This document shows positions 35,987-45,131 of a stretch of 64,000 nt of DNA, in pieces. The notes under the pieces are model-generated. The model was not told the origin of the DNA. It did not search any database and saw only the letters and a list, made by a program, of their open reading frames with translations. A program made the translations under genes and the position numbers. This DNA is from Deltaproteobacteria bacterium (lineage in GTDB: Bacteria; Desulfobacterota; Desulfarculia; Adiutricales; JAFDHD01): contig JAFDHD010000005.1 in the NCBI GenBank assembly GCA_019308995.1, forward strand, positions 1-64,000, given 5' to 3'. Every line of letters begins with the position of its first letter. Position 1 is the first letter of the stretch.

Positions 35987-37141
35987 ATGGCAAAGATGGC
36001 CAAAATCGCGGTCAAAGACCGCAACCCCGTATCCTCGCTTCAGGAATTTCTAAAAAAGCTGCTCCACGATGAAGAAATAGCAGCCATCCTGGTCCCCCAG
36101 CATCTGCCGCTCAAAAATACGATCATGCCCATGCTGGTGACCGACCCTGGCAAACTCGACCAGGCCGACCCCCTGGCGCCTGTCTTTCCAATCAACGCCG
36201 CCAAAATACTCACCAGACTGACCAGCGCGCCTCTCGAACGGAAGCTGGCCGCGGTCCTTCGTCCGTGCGAAATCCGGGCTTTCATCGAACTAACCAAGCT
36301 CAACCAGGGAAACATGAATGAGGTGCTTATCATCGGGCTGGACTGCCTCGGGGCATATGAAAACGATGATTACTCCCGATTCGTCGCGGCCAGCGAAAAC
36401 GACGGCCTCAAAGCGAGCTTGAGGTTTTTCCGGAACATTCGCGCCGGCCAAGGCACGGCCGAGCAGGACTTCAATATCGCCAGAGCGTGTCAGGCCTGCG
36501 AACGCCCGTCCCCGGACAAGGCAGACCTGGCCGTCGGTCTGATCGGGGTGAACATGGAAGACTGGCTGCCGGTCACGGCCAACACCGCCTGGGGCGAGGA
36601 AATCCTGAACAGGCTCGACCTGCCCGAAGCTGAAAAGCCGGAGGAACATGAGCGGGCCTTAGCCGAACTCGTTCAGGAGCGCCTGGCTTTTCGGGATAAG
36701 ATGTTTGAGGAGACCCGCCAGGAAACGTCGAGTCTGGAGAAGCTGACAGAGTACCTCGCCGGGTGCGTCAACTGTTACAACTGTCGGGTCGCCTGCCCGG
36801 TTTGCTACTGCCGGGAGTGCGTCTTTCTCACCGATGTCTTTGACCACAAGCCCTGGCAGTATCTCGGATGGGCCGAGAGAAAAGGCGCGCTCAAGATGCC
36901 CACGGACACGCTTTTTTATCATCTGACCCGGCTGACTCACATAAGCCTGACCTGTGTCGGCTGCGGGCAGTGCTCCCGGGCCTGCCCAAACCATATCCCG
37001 GTCATGGAGCTCTTTCGGTTGATCGCCGCCGACGTCCAGGAAGCCTTTGGATACGAACCCGGGCGCGATCCGGACGAACCGCAGCCCCTGTCTGTTTTCA
37101 AGGAGGACGAATTTGGGGATGTCACAAAAGAAGCAGACTGA
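35987..37141 (+). CDS. FrhB/FdhB-like Fe-S oxidoreductase subunit
   Basis: 384 residues. The N-terminal 240 residues resemble the FrhB/FdhB C-terminal domain that often binds FAD (LRPCEIRAFIEL at about 92-103, EVLIIGLDCLGAYE). Then come two ferredoxin clusters: a Cys-rich block at 260-278 (CVNCYNCRVACPVCYCREC) with more Cys than a normal cluster, and CVGCGQCSRACP at 323-334. It could link the complex to formate dehydrogenase, ferredoxin or F420-like carriers. Fifteen-base spacing and strand place it in the hdr operon. Confidence 0.82.
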   Translation: MAKMAKIAVKDRNPVSSLQEFLKKLLHDEEIAAILVPQHLPLKNTIMPMLVTDPGKLDQADPLAPVFPINAAKILTRLTSAPLERKLAAVLRPCEIRAFIELTKLNQGNMNEVLIIGLDCLGAYENDDYSRFVAASENDGLKASLRFFRNIRAGQGTAEQDFNIARACQACERPSPDKADLAVGLIGVNMEDWLPVTANTAWGEEILNRLDLPEAEKPEEHERALAELVQERLAFRDKMFEETRQETSSLEKLTEYLAGCVNCYNCRVACPVCYCRECVFLTDVFDHKPWQYLGWAERKGALKMPTDTLFYHLTRLTHISLTCVGCGQCSRACPNHIPVMELFRLIAADVQEAFGYEPGRDPDEPQPLSVFKEDEFGDVTKEAD

Positions 37142-37165
37142 CGGTCAGGACAGAGGTATGAGAAG

Positions 37166-40100
37166 ATGAATTATACCGCTTTGGTCGTCGGTGCGGGCGT
37201 GGCCGGCGTTCGGGCCGCTCTGGACCTGGCTGAAGCCGGAAACAAGGTGGCGCTTATTGATAAGAGCCAGGGTCTGGGAGGCGTGCTGATCCAGCTGGAC
37301 CGGCAGTTCCCCAGCGACCGCTGCGGCATGTGCCAGATGCTCCCCCTCGTGGAACGCGATGCGTGTTCTCAATACTGCCTGCGCAAGGGGCTGTATCACG
37401 AAAATATTGATCTCATGCTTTCCACCGAACTGACCGCGGTCGAGGGCGAGCCGGGTAAACTCCACGTCACCCTGCGGAAAAAATCAACCTTTGTCAATCC
37501 CAACCTCTGTATCGGCTGCGGCGAGTGTGCTGCGGTCTGCCCGGTGCAGGCGCCCGACGAGTTCAACGCCGGGCTGACCTTGCGCCCGGCCGTGCATCTG
37601 CCTGCGCCTTATACGATTCCCAACCATTATGTGGTGGACCTGGACAGCTGCCAGAGATGCTGGGCCTGTTTCAAGGCCTGCCCCACCGGAGCCATAGACT
37701 TCAGGTTTGAGGCCCGCTCTGATTTCAAGATTCTCATGGCCGACCCCGACCCCTCGACCAAGGACAACCTCGAGGCGTGGCTGAAGGACGAAATTTTTCC
37801 TCTGGATGCGGCCGGAACCGGGGCCGAAGCCCTGGAGAAGATGGCGCAGGATGGCAGTTACCGGCTGGTGCTTCTGGATATGGATCTGCCTGACATGCCT
37901 TTAGAGGAGGCCCTCGACCGCATGCAGGAACAGCATCCCGGGCTGCCAGTGGTCCTGATGGCCGCGCCGGGCGAAATCCAGGCAGCCCAAAAGCTTTTGG
38001 CTCATGGCGCCCTGGAGGTCCTGGCCAAGCCTTTGGAAGAAGAGGTCCTGGTCCCCTGGCTGGACAAGCTCTATCTGAAGCTGGAATCTGACGAGGAGTT
38101 CGGCCTGGAGGTCGGGTCCGTGATCCTGGCCGCTGGATTCGAATGCTTCAAGCCTTCGGAAGCCGCCAATCTTTACGGCTACGGCGCTCTGCCTGGAGTG
38201 GTCACGGCCGTGGAGTTCGAGCGCATGGCCAGCGGTACCGGCCCGCACCGCGGCGAACTCCTGATCCCCGGGAGTTCGAAACCGGCGCGCCGCATTGCCT
38301 GGCTGCAGTGCGTCGGGTCCAGGGAACCGCGGATTGAAGCCGATTTCTGCTCATCCGTGTGCTGCATGTTTTCGATCAAGGAGGCGGTCATGGCCAAAGA
38401 GATCACCCAGGGCCGGGCCGAGGCCGTTATTTTTTACATGGACATGCGCACCTTTGGCAAGGATTTCGAGCGCTACCGGGACCGGGCGGAAACAGAATTC
38501 GGCGTGAAATTCAGGCGAACCCGTGTTCACTCCGTCGCCTCGGCTGAGGGTTCGGAAGGGCTGCAGCTTGATTTTCTGGATGCAGCAGGGAAGAGGCGGA
38601 GGGAGATATTCGATCTGGTCATCCTGGCCGTGGGGGCCAGGCCGGCGGCGGACATGGAGGATCTTCTGGAAATAACCGGCGCCAAGGCCGGCCGCTGGGG
38701 GTTCTGTGAGACGTCCTCCTTTGCCTCGGCCCAGACCGGCCGGCTGGGCATCTTTGCCGCTGGCACTATCACCGGGCCAAAGGACATTTCAGAGTCGGTC
38801 ATTCAGGCCGGGGCGGCGGCTATGGAAGCCTCCCGCCTGGTTATCGGCCATGAGGAGCTTACGGCAGAGGCGGCGGAGCCGGTTTACCGGGACGTATCCC
38901 TGGAAATGCCCCGGACCCTCGTGGCCCTGTGCACCTCCTGCCGCACCCTCGAAAAAGGCGTTGATCTGGACGCGCTTCGGAAAAAACTCTCCGGGCTTCA
39001 CTCGGTCCAAAGCGTGATTCATGTTAAGAACATGTGCACCCAGATGGGCTGGTGGCAGCTGGAGAAGGAGGTCAGGAACTCCCAGGCCAACCGAATCCTG
39101 CTCGGCGCGTGTCAGCCTTTTGTGTACGAGCCGAAGATGAAGGAGTTGGGCCGGAAGATCGAGCTCAACCCGTCCCTCATGAGCGCGGTTGACATCTTTA
39201 CCCCGACTTTTCCGGGATTACTGGCAGATGCGAAGGCCAGGGAACAGGAGATATTCGCCACCCTGAACACAGGCCTGGTCAGGCTTCTCGGGGCAAACCC
39301 CGCACCGGTTCCTTCCATCGCGGTGACCCCGAGGGCGCTGGTGGTCGGCGGGGGCGCAGCCGGTTTGACCGCGGCGCTCTCCCTGGCCGAGCAAGGGCTC
39401 GAGGTGGACCTGGTGGAAAAGGATAAAGCCCTGGGCGGCGTGGCCCTGACCCTGCAGTACACTCTGAACGGGGATTCACCTCAGGAGTACCTCCTGGGCC
39501 TGATCGAGCAGATAAAGAAGCATCCCAAGATCAGCGTCTTCCTGAGCACCCGGGTGGTTGCCTCCAGGGGAAGCGTCGGGCGGTTCGTAACGACCGTGAA
39601 GACCGAAGACGGGGAATCCGTGGACCTGAAGCACGGGGCCGTCATTCTGGCCACCGGCGGCCGCCAGGGGAGCGTCACATCGTATGGCTACGGCCAGCAC
39701 GAGACAGTGATAACCCAGGCAGAACTGGAACAGGAGCTTACCTTCGGCAACCTCGACCCCACAACCCTGACCGCCGTGGTCATGATCCAGTGCGTAGAGT
39801 CGCGCCAGGAGCCGCACTTGTATTGCAGCCGGGTCTGCTGCCTCGCCGCCCTGAAAAACGCCCTGTTTCTCAAGAAAAAAAATCCCAATCTCCCCATCTT
39901 TATATTTTACAGGGACATGATGGCCTATGGCCTTTTTGAGGCTTATTACACCAGGGCGCGGCAGGCCGGTGTCATCTTCATCCCATACGACGTCGGGGAT
40001 AAACCCCGCGCTAATTTTGAAGGCGACCGCCCGCTCGTTACCGCCAGGGACCCGGTTCTGGACATGGACATACAGATTCGCCCGGATTTGCTTATCCTGG

Positions 40101-40582
40101 CCCCGCCGATCGTGCCTCACGATGTTCATGATCTGGCTGAAATCTTTGGGGTGGAACTCAACCAGGACGGTTTTTTTCAAGAGGCGGAGTCCAAGTGGCG
40201 GCCGGTGGAATGCCTGAAGCAGGGGATATTCCTATGCGGGACGGCCCTTTCTCCCAGGTCTGTCAGCGAGAGCATTGCCTCGGCTGAAGCTGCGGCCGGC
40301 CGGGCTTTAAGCATCCTCAGCAAAGAGATGGTCGCGGGCAGCGCCGTGACAGCGGTGGTTCGCTTCAACCTCTGCTCCCGGTGCGAACTCTGCATCTCCG
40401 TGTGCCCGTATGGCGCCAGAAGCCTGGACCCTGAGGATGAGAAAATCGTGGTGGATGAGCTGTTATGCCAGGGCTGCGGCTCCTGCGCCGCGGTCTGCCC
40501 GAACAGCGCCACGGTGCTGAGGGGTTTTCATGACAGGGAGGTCATGGGGGCCATTGACGCTGCTTTGGAAGGATTTATATAA
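37166..40582 (+). CDS. Tandem HdrA fusion with an inserted response-regulator receiver domain (1138 aa)
   Basis: Domains in order: FAD loop VVGAGVAGVRAAL (6-19); Cys cluster (DRCGMC, Cys 53/56, 67, 71); two ferredoxin clusters (CIGCGECAAVCP 115-126, CQRCWACFKACP 162-173); a receiver domain at about 187-305; rest of the first TrxR-like domain (306-565) with CSSVCCM; an HdrA-type N-terminal domain (582-710: CTSC, GACQPF); second FAD domain with VVGGGAAGLTAAL (726-738); C-terminal clusters CSRCELCISVCP and CQGCGSCAAVCP. In the receiver, Asp 193/195, the phosphoacceptor Asp 238 (LVLLDMDLPDM) and Lys 288 (VLAKPL) are kept, while the Thr/Ser position is Ala 266. Last gene of the operon. Confidence 0.9.
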   Translation: MNYTALVVGAGVAGVRAALDLAEAGNKVALIDKSQGLGGVLIQLDRQFPSDRCGMCQMLPLVERDACSQYCLRKGLYHENIDLMLSTELTAVEGEPGKLHVTLRKKSTFVNPNLCIGCGECAAVCPVQAPDEFNAGLTLRPAVHLPAPYTIPNHYVVDLDSCQRCWACFKACPTGAIDFRFEARSDFKILMADPDPSTKDNLEAWLKDEIFPLDAAGTGAEALEKMAQDGSYRLVLLDMDLPDMPLEEALDRMQEQHPGLPVVLMAAPGEIQAAQKLLAHGALEVLAKPLEEEVLVPWLDKLYLKLESDEEFGLEVGSVILAAGFECFKPSEAANLYGYGALPGVVTAVEFERMASGTGPHRGELLIPGSSKPARRIAWLQCVGSREPRIEADFCSSVCCMFSIKEAVMAKEITQGRAEAVIFYMDMRTFGKDFERYRDRAETEFGVKFRRTRVHSVASAEGSEGLQLDFLDAAGKRRREIFDLVILAVGARPAADMEDLLEITGAKAGRWGFCETSSFASAQTGRLGIFAAGTITGPKDISESVIQAGAAAMEASRLVIGHEELTAEAAEPVYRDVSLEMPRTLVALCTSCRTLEKGVDLDALRKKLSGLHSVQSVIHVKNMCTQMGWWQLEKEVRNSQANRILLGACQPFVYEPKMKELGRKIELNPSLMSAVDIFTPTFPGLLADAKAREQEIFATLNTGLVRLLGANPAPVPSIAVTPRALVVGGGAAGLTAALSLAEQGLEVDLVEKDKALGGVALTLQYTLNGDSPQEYLLGLIEQIKKHPKISVFLSTRVVASRGSVGRFVTTVKTEDGESVDLKHGAVILATGGRQGSVTSYGYGQHETVITQAELEQELTFGNLDPTTLTAVVMIQCVESRQEPHLYCSRVCCLAALKNALFLKKKNPNLPIFIFYRDMMAYGLFEAYYTRARQAGVIFIPYDVGDKPRANFEGDRPLVTARDPVLDMDIQIRPDLLILAPPIVPHDVHDLAEIFGVELNQDGFFQEAESKWRPVECLKQGIFLCGTALSPRSVSESIASAEAAAGRALSILSKEMVAGSAVTAVVRFNLCSRCELCISVCPYGARSLDPEDEKIVVDELLCQGCGSCAAVCPNSATVLRGFHDREVMGAIDAALEGFI

Positions 40583-40640
40583 TCAAAATTTATCAGTGCT
40601 CCGTTCGTTGAACCCTGCACGAAAAATTCCCTAAGTCTCC

Positions 40641-41549
40641 CTAAACCGCATCCCTATCGAACCAGAAGGCGAGGTATTTCCACCGGCCCCAGTCCTCATA
40701 GATCGCCTGAGCTTCCCTGTCGGACGGGCGCTGCCCCTTGAAGTATTTCCGGCTCACGAACCGGCGAAAGCCCGTATCCACGGCCAGCTCGTCGTACCGC
40801 CCTAAAAGCATGAGCAGGGTCGCGGCGGCGTAATGGCCCACGCCTTTAATGGCCAGCAGCTTTTTCTTCAGTTCAGGGCTTGGGATGTCTAAATCTCGAA
40901 AAGCCTCCAGGTCAAGCTCCCCGGAGGCGACGCGCCTGGCCAGGGTGTGCACGTAATCGCCGCGGTAGCCTAAGCGGACGGCCTGATTAAAGGTTTCAGG
41001 CAGGGCGGCGGCCATGGCTTCGGGGGTGGGGAAGGCGCGTAAATAGGAGTCGCCGGGGTACGGCTCGCCCAGAGTGTTCACCAGGCCCTCGACCATGCGC
41101 GTCGTGCCTCCCCACTGGATGTTGGTGGTGCAGATGGTCTTGACGACATCCTCGAACACGGTCGGAGAGCGCAGCAGACGCCCCAGGCCGTGATTCATTT
41201 TTACCCAGCGCTGGCCGCGCTTCTTGCACAAGGCATAAAACCCGGACAGGTCTTCATCGGCACGGAACATGCGCCCCACCACGGCGGTGACCTCGTTTTG
41301 CTCCTTCTGGGACAGCCTGCCCGCGTGGCTGACTTTAATGGCGATTCGCGGCCGTTTGATCGTGCCGTCACCGCTGATATCCAGAAGCACGACCTTGCCA
41401 GCGCTCAGGCGTTCCACGCGCTTGAGCGCACGGCGTTCTTCATCCCAGGAGTTGGGCGCCAACACCACCCAGCCATGTGAGCGGGCGCTGTGATAAAAAT
41501 TAAAGGGGGCAGGAGGGGTTATTGAGAGATGTGTTGTGTTAATTTTCAA
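40641..41549 (-). CDS. HhH-GPD family DNA glycosylase (AlkA/OGG-like)
   Basis: 302 residues. The helix-hairpin-helix LLAIKGVGHYAAATLLMLLG is followed by YDELAVDT, where the Asp of VDT is the catalytic residue. The lysine used by bifunctional OGG enzymes is not at the usual place in the hairpin (GHYAAA), so a monofunctional glycosylase of AlkA type is likelier. It converges on the hdr operon with 58 bases between the stops. Confidence 0.82.
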   Translation of the reverse strand: MKINTTHLSITPPAPFNFYHSARSHGWVVLAPNSWDEERRALKRVERLSAGKVVLLDISGDGTIKRPRIAIKVSHAGRLSQKEQNEVTAVVGRMFRADEDLSGFYALCKKRGQRWVKMNHGLGRLLRSPTVFEDVVKTICTTNIQWGGTTRMVEGLVNTLGEPYPGDSYLRAFPTPEAMAAALPETFNQAVRLGYRGDYVHTLARRVASGELDLEAFRDLDIPSPELKKKLLAIKGVGHYAAATLLMLLGRYDELAVDTGFRRFVSRKYFKGQRPSDREAQAIYEDWGRWKYLAFWFDRDAV

Positions 41550-41639
41550 AATTTTATTTTACCCTCACTCATAGAGCAACAGCCAAATCCTCCTGTCCTC
41601 CGGCCCCGGACAATGAGTTACTAGAGCCACCCGTGACCC

Positions 41640-42143
41640 TCATCCTCTCTGTCTTTTGTACCTTCCCATGAGCACGCCTTCGGCCAGGATGTGGCCTTCA
41701 ATGGCCTTCAGGATTTCTTTTTTCGTGGCGGCCTTTGGTTCCAGATTCACGGCTGTATCCAGCGCGTAAACCTTGAAACAGTATTGGTGAGCGCCAAAAG
41801 GCGGGCAGGGACCACCGTATCCGCTCTTCTTGAATGACGTCATGCCCTGCTTCGCGCCGCTGTCAAGCGTTTCTTTTTCAGGAACGGCCGGGGGGAGGGA
41901 CGAGACATCAGGCCCAACATCGTACACCACCCAGTGGACCCACGTAAGCAGCGGGAGGTAGCGCATGGGAATGTCATGGTCGTCCATGATGATGACGAAG
42001 CTTTTCGTTCCTTCAGGCGCACCTGACCATGAAATGTCGGGAGACACGTTTTCGCCATCGCAGGTATGCTTCGGCGGTATCATTTCCCCTTCTTTAAAAG
42101 CAGAACTCGTTACCATGAGTTTCGTTTGCGGTCTATCAGACAA
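41640..42143 (-). CDS. YbhB/YbcL family (PEBP/Raf kinase inhibitor-like) protein
   Basis: 167 residues. The hallmark stretches are HTCDGENVSPDISWSGAPEG, VIIMDDHDIP, WVHWVVYDV and GYGGPCPPFGAHQYCFKVYA. No signal peptide is present. The physiological role of this family in bacteria is not settled. It starts 2 bases after the methyltransferase gene ends, so the two are co-transcribed. Confidence 0.93.
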   Translation of the reverse strand: MSDRPQTKLMVTSSAFKEGEMIPPKHTCDGENVSPDISWSGAPEGTKSFVIIMDDHDIPMRYLPLLTWVHWVVYDVGPDVSSLPPAVPEKETLDSGAKQGMTSFKKSGYGGPCPPFGAHQYCFKVYALDTAVNLEPKAATKKEILKAIEGHILAEGVLMGRYKRQRG

Positions 42144-42145
42144 TT

Positions 42146-42733
42146 TTACACCTCCTTTGCCTTTGAATCATTTCTCGGCCTACACTTCAGGTGATCAGAA
42201 CTCTCTTCAAAGATATCCCAATGACCTGACTCCTGAATTTTATCTTTGGTAACTGTCCGTGGCTGATGGCCGTCGTCAATTACCAGTACTCCATCGTTCT
42301 TTGTTATTCTTTTTACTTCTCCTAAAAATTCAGAAGGATTTTTAATTATGAAGAACATGTCAATGGCGCAGACCACGTCTGCTGTATTATCAGGCAAGGT
42401 ACTCTTATAACCGTTAATCAATACAGGCTCTATGTTTGTAAGGCCGTATTTATCAATTTTCTTTTTCACGGCTTCTATGGCCAGTTCGTGAATATCTATG
42501 GCATAAACCTTACCTTTTTCACCCACGAGTTCCGCCAGCCTGGCGGCATACCTCCCCGGACCGCAGCCATAGTCAACCACGGTCATGCCTTCGCGAACAC
42601 CAAATTTTTTGATGCGTTTTTTTATATATGGATAAAAAAAATCAACAATTTTAAAAATGAGGGACATCCCCTTAAATGCTGTATTTGACATTTTTTCCAT
42701 GCGTCTTTTCTCAACTCTTTTTCCTAGACTCAT
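42146..42733 (-). CDS. Class I SAM-dependent methyltransferase
   Basis: 195 residues from ATG 42733, which has GGAGG five bases before it; TTG 42745 is in frame but too close to the site. Motif I is VVDYGCGPGRYA, and AIDIH is the acidic end of the next strand. The substrate is unknown. The product has a basic N-terminus (SLGKRVEKRRMEKM). Confidence 0.87.
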   Translation of the reverse strand: MSLGKRVEKRRMEKMSNTAFKGMSLIFKIVDFFYPYIKKRIKKFGVREGMTVVDYGCGPGRYAARLAELVGEKGKVYAIDIHELAIEAVKKKIDKYGLTNIEPVLINGYKSTLPDNTADVVCAIDMFFIIKNPSEFLGEVKRITKNDGVLVIDDGHQPRTVTKDKIQESGHWDIFEESSDHLKCRPRNDSKAKEV

Positions 42734-42888
42734 CACTACCTCCAAAAGCAGTAAGTATTATTTACGGAACTAAAAAAACAGGGGCAGTCTGCTCAACTGG
42801 ATGCCATCAATTTTTTTCTCAGCTGTCTGACAAGAGGCAGGGCCCGGCCGGCAGCCCTCGCAATACTGTGTCCTGGAATTTACAGCCT

Positions 42889-43281
42889 TCAGTCCCTGAC
42901 GAAGAACACCGGGCTCGACCAGGCCATCTCGCCATCTTCCTGAGTTATCCTGACGCAGTAGTAGCTGTTTTGCGTTCTGTCGTATTGCCTGTCCTCCAGG
43001 GCGGTGTCAAATTCTGGAGATTCTAAGTCCTGAAATAATTGAATGACGCTTCCGTTCTTGATCACTTCTATCTTCCTGATCTTATCCATGGCTCGTACGG
43101 CCAGTATAATCTCGGCCTTCTCTGCCGCACCGCTGCTTATTTCGCCGCCCATGACGCTGTCATTGACCGCAAAGTACAAGGCAATCGGCGCTCCAGTCAC
43201 GGCGTATCAGCGTCTCATTTTAAGCGCCTCATAGACCGCGTCCCGGCCCAGTGTTTCCGCCAGGACCGCGGCCATCGGCAT
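42889..43281 (-). pseudogene. C-terminal fragment of a DUF3604/PHP-like protein with an in-frame TGA
   Basis: The open part (43200-42889) reads like the end of DUF3604 proteins: EDGEMAWSSPVFF at the C-terminus and YYCVRITQ before it. In the same frame upstream lie MAAVLAETLGRDAVYEALKMRR, then a TGA codon (43207-43209), then YAVTGAPI. Homologues have Cys or Thr where the TGA stands. Further upstream (beyond about 43285) the frame does not resemble the family, so most of the gene is missing. Broken gene is the simplest reading; selenocysteine is a remote alternative. Confidence 0.6.
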
Positions 43282-43640
43282 GAAAGAGTTCCATATTATG
43301 ATCCTTGTCTCGCGAAATTTTTGGTTCTCATTATAACATTGGGTGAACCTCAGTCTAGAGATTAATACTCGGATAGTAGTCTGTCAACGCAGGAAAAGAG
43401 ATGAACCCCCACCCCGGTTTGACTTAACAGAAGATGCTATTTCATCAGGATACGAGAAGGGGTTAGCGGGTTTTTCTTTATAATGTCCATTTTCATGCTT
43501 GAGCGCTCTTCGCGGCTTTGATAGACTGACTTTTTAATCGTATTTATGTTTTCTTAGAATCATGGTCCATTTCTTGAGCATTCCAGACAGGGCCGATCAG
43601 ATTTTGCAGGTTTTAAATTACACTTAAGGAAATAAAGAAT
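43282..43640. other. Intergenic region without recognised features
   Basis: About 360 bases between the DUF3604 fragment and the MATE gene. Apart from the ribosome binding site AAGGA at 43626-43630 I see no RNA, repeat or credible reading frame here. Confidence 0.5.
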
Positions 43641-45095
43641 TTGATTACTCATAAGGTCTTTAAATACCTTGTTCAACATTGGCACGGCAAGGGCGGGTAT
43701 CGCCAGGTACTCTTTTTAGCGTTTCCTCTTATCTTCAGCTCCACGGCCATGGCGGTCCAGCAGTTTGTAGATCGAATGTTCCTGGCCTGGTATTCGTCGG
43801 AGGCCATCGCGGCCACGATGTCGGCTGGCATACTCAACTTCACCGTCATAAACCTATTTGTCGGGACGGCCGGTTACGTGGGCACGTTTGTGGCCCAGTT
43901 CTGGGGCGCTGATCAGGAAGACAGGATCGGGCCGATTATATGGCAGGGCGGTTACGTAGCCGCCGCGGCGGCCCTGGTGCATCTTTTAATGATACCGCTG
44001 GCCGGTCCTTTTTTTCGCCTGGTCGGCCATGAGCCAGTGGTGCAGAACCTGGAAGTGATCTATTTTCAAATTATATGCCTGGGGGCGGGCCCGGGCGTGG
44101 CCAGTGCGGTTCTGGCCGGTTTTTTTCTAGGCAGAGGTAAAACGCTCTATGTGATGACAGTCAGTATCGCCGGTACCATTATAAACATGTTTTTCAATTA
44201 TGTGCTCATCTTCGGGAGCCTGGGCTTCCCGGAAATGGGCGTTACGGGCGCAGCCATTGCAACGCTTATCTCGACCTTGTTCATTTTCACTGTTTTTTCC
44301 ATTCTTGTCTTTCGCTCCGCCCATGAGAAGACTTATCGCACGCATTCCGGCTGGCGCCTTGACGTTCCCCTGTTTATTCGACTCCTGCGCTTCGGCCTCC
44401 CGAACGGGGTGCAGTTTTTTCTCAGCCATATGAGCATCGCCGCCTTCATCCTGCTCGTGGGCCGGCTGGGCACGGTCGAACTCGCCGCGACAAGCATCGC
44501 CTTTAACATCAACATGCTGGCCTTCATGCCCATGATCGGCTTTGGTATGGCGGTCATGATTCTGGTGGGTCAAAATCAAGGCCAGGAACGGCCTGACCTG
44601 TCGGAACGCAGTATATACTCAGGTTTCCTGCTCACCTATATTTATATGACCACCATCGCCTTACTGTACGTGATTGTGCCTCACATGTTTTTATGGCCCT
44701 TTGCGGTGAAGGCCGACCCCGGGAGCTTTGCGCCCATATACCGAACCACCACGATTCTACTCAGATTCGTAGCGGTGTATTGTTTATTCGACACCCTGAG
44801 CATCATTTTTGCCTCTGGAATCAAAGGCGCCGGCGATACGCGCTTTGTCATGATCGCCATTGCTTTTTTGTCTCTATTCGGTCTGGGGCTGCCAACTTAC
44901 ATCGCCCTGGTCCACCTGAACCAGGGGCTTTACACGGCCTGGACAATCATCACTATTTACATAAGCCTTCTGGGCTTTATTTTCATGTTTCGTTTTCTGG
45001 GCCGTAAATGGAAAACGATGCGAGTTATTGAAACGAGAGAGCCGGTCCTTCCCGCGGCGGTTCATATAGAGCCCGCTTTATCCGACGAATCATAG
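43641..45095 (+). CDS. MATE family efflux transporter
   Basis: 484 residues with about twelve hydrophobic helices arranged as two similar halves. LFLAFPLIFSSTAMAVQQFVDRMFLA and GSLGFPEMGVTGAAIATLIS are typical MATE segments. It exports organic cations or drugs in exchange for Na+ or H+. The start is TTG 43641: AAGGA lies ten bases upstream and the next ATG would delete the first helix. Confidence 0.9.
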   Translation: MITHKVFKYLVQHWHGKGGYRQVLFLAFPLIFSSTAMAVQQFVDRMFLAWYSSEAIAATMSAGILNFTVINLFVGTAGYVGTFVAQFWGADQEDRIGPIIWQGGYVAAAAALVHLLMIPLAGPFFRLVGHEPVVQNLEVIYFQIICLGAGPGVASAVLAGFFLGRGKTLYVMTVSIAGTIINMFFNYVLIFGSLGFPEMGVTGAAIATLISTLFIFTVFSILVFRSAHEKTYRTHSGWRLDVPLFIRLLRFGLPNGVQFFLSHMSIAAFILLVGRLGTVELAATSIAFNINMLAFMPMIGFGMAVMILVGQNQGQERPDLSERSIYSGFLLTYIYMTTIALLYVIVPHMFLWPFAVKADPGSFAPIYRTTTILLRFVAVYCLFDTLSIIFASGIKGAGDTRFVMIAIAFLSLFGLGLPTYIALVHLNQGLYTAWTIITIYISLLGFIFMFRFLGRKWKTMRVIETREPVLPAAVHIEPALSDES

Positions 45096-45131
45096 GATGC
45101 TTTTTAAAAAAGCACCGTGTTTGATTGCAAA

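Noticed and set aside
31376-40582. Identity as the class II benzoyl-CoA reductase (Bam) cluster
   Set aside because: NuoF-like, HdrA and MvhD parts are shared, but the tungsten subunit BamB and BamC are absent and the receiver-bearing HdrA fusion has no Bam counterpart.
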